A DNA stretch of 7,313 nucleotides from Prolixibacteraceae bacterium (GTDB lineage: Bacteria; Bacteroidota; Bacteroidia; Bacteroidales; Prolixibacteraceae). The notes below the pieces were generated by a model. The model worked only from the letters and a program-made list of their open reading frames with translations, made no database searches and was not told the DNA's origin. Location: NCBI GenBank assembly GCA_016931875.1, contig JAFGDX010000037.1:1-7313 (forward strand). The letters run 5' to 3'. Shown piece after piece: positions 4,851 through 7,313 of this stretch; positions within the stretch are counted from its first letter, which is position 1; the number at the start of each line of letters is the position of its first letter. The position numbers and the translations under genes were made by a program.

Positions 4851-6551
4851 ATGAATGACGCGATTCTATGGGAAGAATTATCTGAAGTTGAGAAAATAAA
4901 ATACGACAGCAATTACCTGCGCGGCACTTTGCCGGAAAGTTTGGCCGACCCGATTACCGGGGCCATCCGCGCCAGCGATGCGCAACTTTCAAAATTTCAC
5001 GGAATTTACCAGCAAACCAACCGCGACACCGATAAAGAACGAAAACTGCAGAAACTCGAACCCGAATATTCATTCTTAATCCGGGTGAGAATTCCCGGTG
5101 GCGTGGTAAGTCCGCAACAGTGGCTGCAAATGGATGATCTTTCAAACCAGTATGCCAACGAAACACTAAAAATAACCACCCGGCAAACTTTTCAGTTACA
5201 CGGGGTGCTCAAAAAAAATCTGAAAGGTACCATTCAGAAAATCAACGACCGCCTGCTCGATACCATTGCTGCCTGCGGCGATGTAAACCGCAATGTTATG
5301 TGTCATGCCAATCCGGCCGAATCAGTATTGTACCCCGAGGTAATTGAACTCGCCCAAAAAATTGGAAGCCACTTACTGCCAAAAACAAAAGCATACCACG
5401 AAATATGGCTCGATAAAAAGCTGGTGGCCAACAGTAAAGATGAGGTGGAACCCATTTACGGAAAACGGTATTTACCGAGGAAGTTCAAAATCGGAATCAT
5501 TATTCCGCCGCAAAACGATTGTGATATTTTTTCGCAGGATTTGGGTTTTATTGCCATTGTTGAAAAAGAAAAGATTGTGGGCTACAATGTGGTGGCAGGC
5601 GGTGGTTTGGGCTCTACATTCGGGAAGCCCGAAACCTATCCGCGAACGGGCAATGTGATTGGTTTTTGTTACCCCCACCAGGTTTTGGAAGTGGCCGAAA
5701 AAGTGGTACTGGTGCAGCGCGACAACGGCGACCGTCAAAACCGGAAACAGGCACGTCTCAAATACACCATCGACAGGCTTGGGCTTGAATGGTTTGTTGC
5801 CGAAGTGGAAAAATATCTCGGCTATTCTTTTGAAAAAGCCAAACCGTTTACCGTTGCCCGAACCGGCGATAATTACGGATGGAAAAAGGGGACCGACAAC
5901 AAATGGCACCTCACCTATTTTGTGGAAGGCGGCCGGGTACAGAACAGCGGCCGGCAACAAATGAAATCAGCGCTGCGGGAAGTGGCTAAAATTACGGACG
6001 GGCATTTTATTCTCACCGGAAATCAGAATGTAATCATGGCCGGTGTTTCCGCGAAAGTGAAGGCAGAAATTGATTCCATTCTTGCCAAATACAATGTTTC
6101 ACCCAACGGAATTTCAGGGTTACGAAAAAATTCGATTGCCTGTGTTGCGCTGCCTACCTGTCCGCTGGCGTTTTCAGAAGCCGAAAGATACCTGCCCTCA
6201 CTGATTTCGAAACTGGAAAACAGACTTGAAAAATATGGCCTGACAAAAGAAGAAATTGTAATTCGTATGACCGGCTGCCCCAATGGCTGCGGCCGACCCT
6301 ACCTCGCCGAAATTGGGCTGATTGGGAAATCACCCGGTTACTACAACCTGTATCTTGGAGGAAGTTTTGAGGGAACCCGCTTAAACAGTTTGTACAGGGA
6401 AACCATTGCCGAAGAGGAGATTCTGCAGGAACTGGACCCCATTTTTAAAGATTTTTCTGAATCAAAAAATGAAGGGGAACGTTTGGGCGATTTTGTTATT
6501 CGTAAAAAATATGTAAAAGAAATCAGGGAAGGGAAGGAGTTCAGACACTGA
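4851..6551 (+). CDS. cysI: Assimilatory sulfite reductase hemoprotein subunit (siroheme, 4Fe-4S)
   Basis: A cytosolic hemoprotein of 566 residues, about the length of E. coli CysI, that reduces sulfite by six electrons to sulfide using siroheme coupled to a 4Fe-4S cluster. All four cluster ligands are present: C431 and C437 (C-x5-C in C-V-A-L-P-T-C-P) and C476 and C480 (T-G-C-P-N-G-C-G). Sulfite-contacting residues align with E. coli R83, R153, K215 and K217 as R78 (I-R-V-R-I-P-G-G), R147 (V-N-R-N-V-M-C), K211 and K213 (L-P-R-K-F-K). The motif R-Q-T-F-Q-L-H-G (111-118) and the N-terminal N-Y-L-R-G-T (21-26) are typical of the NADPH-type enzyme. With CysJ directly upstream, this points to an NADPH-dependent assimilatory complex rather than a ferredoxin or dissimilatory one. 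The ATG at 4851 gives the family N-terminus. It is probably expressed from the upstream operon promoter through the gap hairpin. Confidence 0.97.
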   Translation: MNDAILWEELSEVEKIKYDSNYLRGTLPESLADPITGAIRASDAQLSKFHGIYQQTNRDTDKERKLQKLEPEYSFLIRVRIPGGVVSPQQWLQMDDLSNQYANETLKITTRQTFQLHGVLKKNLKGTIQKINDRLLDTIAACGDVNRNVMCHANPAESVLYPEVIELAQKIGSHLLPKTKAYHEIWLDKKLVANSKDEVEPIYGKRYLPRKFKIGIIIPPQNDCDIFSQDLGFIAIVEKEKIVGYNVVAGGGLGSTFGKPETYPRTGNVIGFCYPHQVLEVAEKVVLVQRDNGDRQNRKQARLKYTIDRLGLEWFVAEVEKYLGYSFEKAKPFTVARTGDNYGWKKGTDNKWHLTYFVEGGRVQNSGRQQMKSALREVAKITDGHFILTGNQNVIMAGVSAKVKAEIDSILAKYNVSPNGISGLRKNSIACVALPTCPLAFSEAERYLPSLISKLENRLEKYGLTKEEIVIRMTGCPNGCGRPYLAEIGLIGKSPGYYNLYLGGSFEGTRLNSLYRETIAEEEILQELDPIFKDFSESKNEGERLGDFVIRKKYVKEIREGKEFRH

Positions 6552-6645
6552 TTCCGGTTGACAGAACTCACCTTTTTGCTGCACCAGAGAAGCAGTGAAA
6601 AATGCAACAAAATCAACCAAATAAATGATTTAAAAAAAGAAGGTT

Positions 6646-7313
6646 ATGGCAAAAACAATTTCCATATTGGGTTGTGGCTGGTTAGGAACAGCTCTTGGCA
6701 GAAAACTAATGTCGCAAGGGTACATAGTGAAAGGTTCTGCGGCAACTTCCGAAAGTTACAACAGGCTGGAGTTCACCGGTATTCAAACCTATCACATTCG
6801 TGTTGAACCCGATCGTATGATCATCGATTACAACAGTTTTTTTAATACCGATGTTCTGATTTGCAGCATTCCTCCCCGGAGAACAGAAAATATCGTGGAG
6901 GAATTTCCAAAACAAGTGGAGCAGATTGCCCGCGAAGTTCAGAAAATGAATATTTCTAAAGTAATATTTATTTCCTCAACCTCGGTTTACGAATCGAAAA
7001 ACGGCCTGGTTTCCGAAGGACAGGAGGGAAACCCCGAAAAAGCATCGGGGCAGGCTCTGCTCAAAGCCGAAAACTTGTTGTTGAATCTTCCGGGTGCTCA
7101 GTCCACCATTGTCAGGTTTGGAGGTTTAATCGGCGAGAATCGTAATCCGGCGCGTTTTATGGCCGGGAAAAGGAAAGTGGCCGGCAATTCGCCGGTTAAT
7201 CTTATTCACCGCGATGATTGTGTCGCTATTCTTTTTTTGCTGATAGAAAACGAGATTTGGGGCGAAGTGTTTAATGCATGCAGCCCTGAACATCCCACAA
7301 AAGAAGAATTTTA
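6646..7313 (+). CDS. YeeZ-like NAD(P)-binding extended-SDR protein, partial at its C-terminus
   Basis: The first 222 residues of a Rossmann-fold protein; the end lies past the right edge. Motifs seen are G-C-G-W-L-G (9-14) for the dinucleotide, I-S-S-T-S-V-Y (109-115), R-F-G-G-L-I-G (157-163) and V-N-L-I-H-R-D-D (184-191). These resemble E. coli YeeZ, an extended short-chain dehydrogenase/reductase-like protein of unknown substrate. The Tyr of the usual Y-x3-K catalytic pair is absent at the expected place (S-G-Q-A-L-L-K-A-E, 134-142), as in YeeZ, so redox activity is uncertain. The ATG at 6646 starts directly on the Rossmann strand. It follows cysI after 94 nt in which I see neither promoter consensus nor terminator, so it may be the next gene of the operon. 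A sulfur-related role would be inference from position only. Confidence 0.8.
   Translation, partial: MAKTISILGCGWLGTALGRKLMSQGYIVKGSAATSESYNRLEFTGIQTYHIRVEPDRMIIDYNSFFNTDVLICSIPPRRTENIVEEFPKQVEQIAREVQKMNISKVIFISSTSVYESKNGLVSEGQEGNPEKASGQALLKAENLLLNLPGAQSTIVRFGGLIGENRNPARFMAGKRKVAGNSPVNLIHRDDCVAILFLLIENEIWGEVFNACSPEHPTKEEF

Noticed and set aside
1..7313. CRISPR array, transposon ends, tRNA or rRNA genes, phage genes
   Set aside because: No spaced direct-repeat array, transposase, terminal inverted repeats or structured RNA gene could be seen on either strand.

Overview
The window looks like the chromosome of a member of the Bacteroidota. The best promoter matches the phylum's consensus (TTTG at about -33, TAnnTTTG at about -7), genes start without strong Shine-Dalgarno sequences, and the protein families fit. 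A marine or sediment Marinilabiliales/Prolixibacteraceae-type organism is my guess from general feel, not something the sequence proves.

Left part, minus strand (1-1442): the N-terminal two thirds of an EF-G-like translational GTPase. It starts at GTG and runs off the left edge. Its switch II motif lacks the catalytic histidine of true EF-G. A divergent AT-rich intergenic region follows, with a T-rich stretch on the + strand and no convincing gene.

Right part, plus strand (about 1886-7313): an assimilatory sulfite-reduction operon. In order it holds a Bacteroidota-type promoter with two overlapping palindromes, a 32-codon leader ORF, an intrinsic terminator, a small DUF2061 membrane protein, a siroheme-synthesis precorrin-2 dehydrogenase (CysG N-terminal/Met8-like), the sulfite reductase flavoprotein (CysJ), a long hairpin in the gap, the siroheme/4Fe-4S sulfite reductase hemoprotein (CysI), and the start of a YeeZ-like NAD(P)-binding protein cut by the right edge. 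CysJ passes electrons from NADPH to CysI, which reduces sulfite to sulfide for cysteine synthesis. The dehydrogenase makes the precursor of the siroheme that CysI needs. DUF2061 proteins recur beside sulfate-assimilation genes but have no known function.

The most interesting element is the leader at 1942-2100. The short ORF has cysteines at positions 15, 18, 20 and 21, interleaved with methionines. The segment just after the Cys codons (2018-2026) can pair perfectly over 9 bp with the 5' arm of a strong intrinsic terminator (2066-2091 plus a run of T). The geometry fits cysteine-responsive, ribosome-mediated transcription attenuation of the sulfite-reductase operon: stalling at Cys codons favours the antiterminator, and completed translation favours termination. 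This is inferred from sequence alone.
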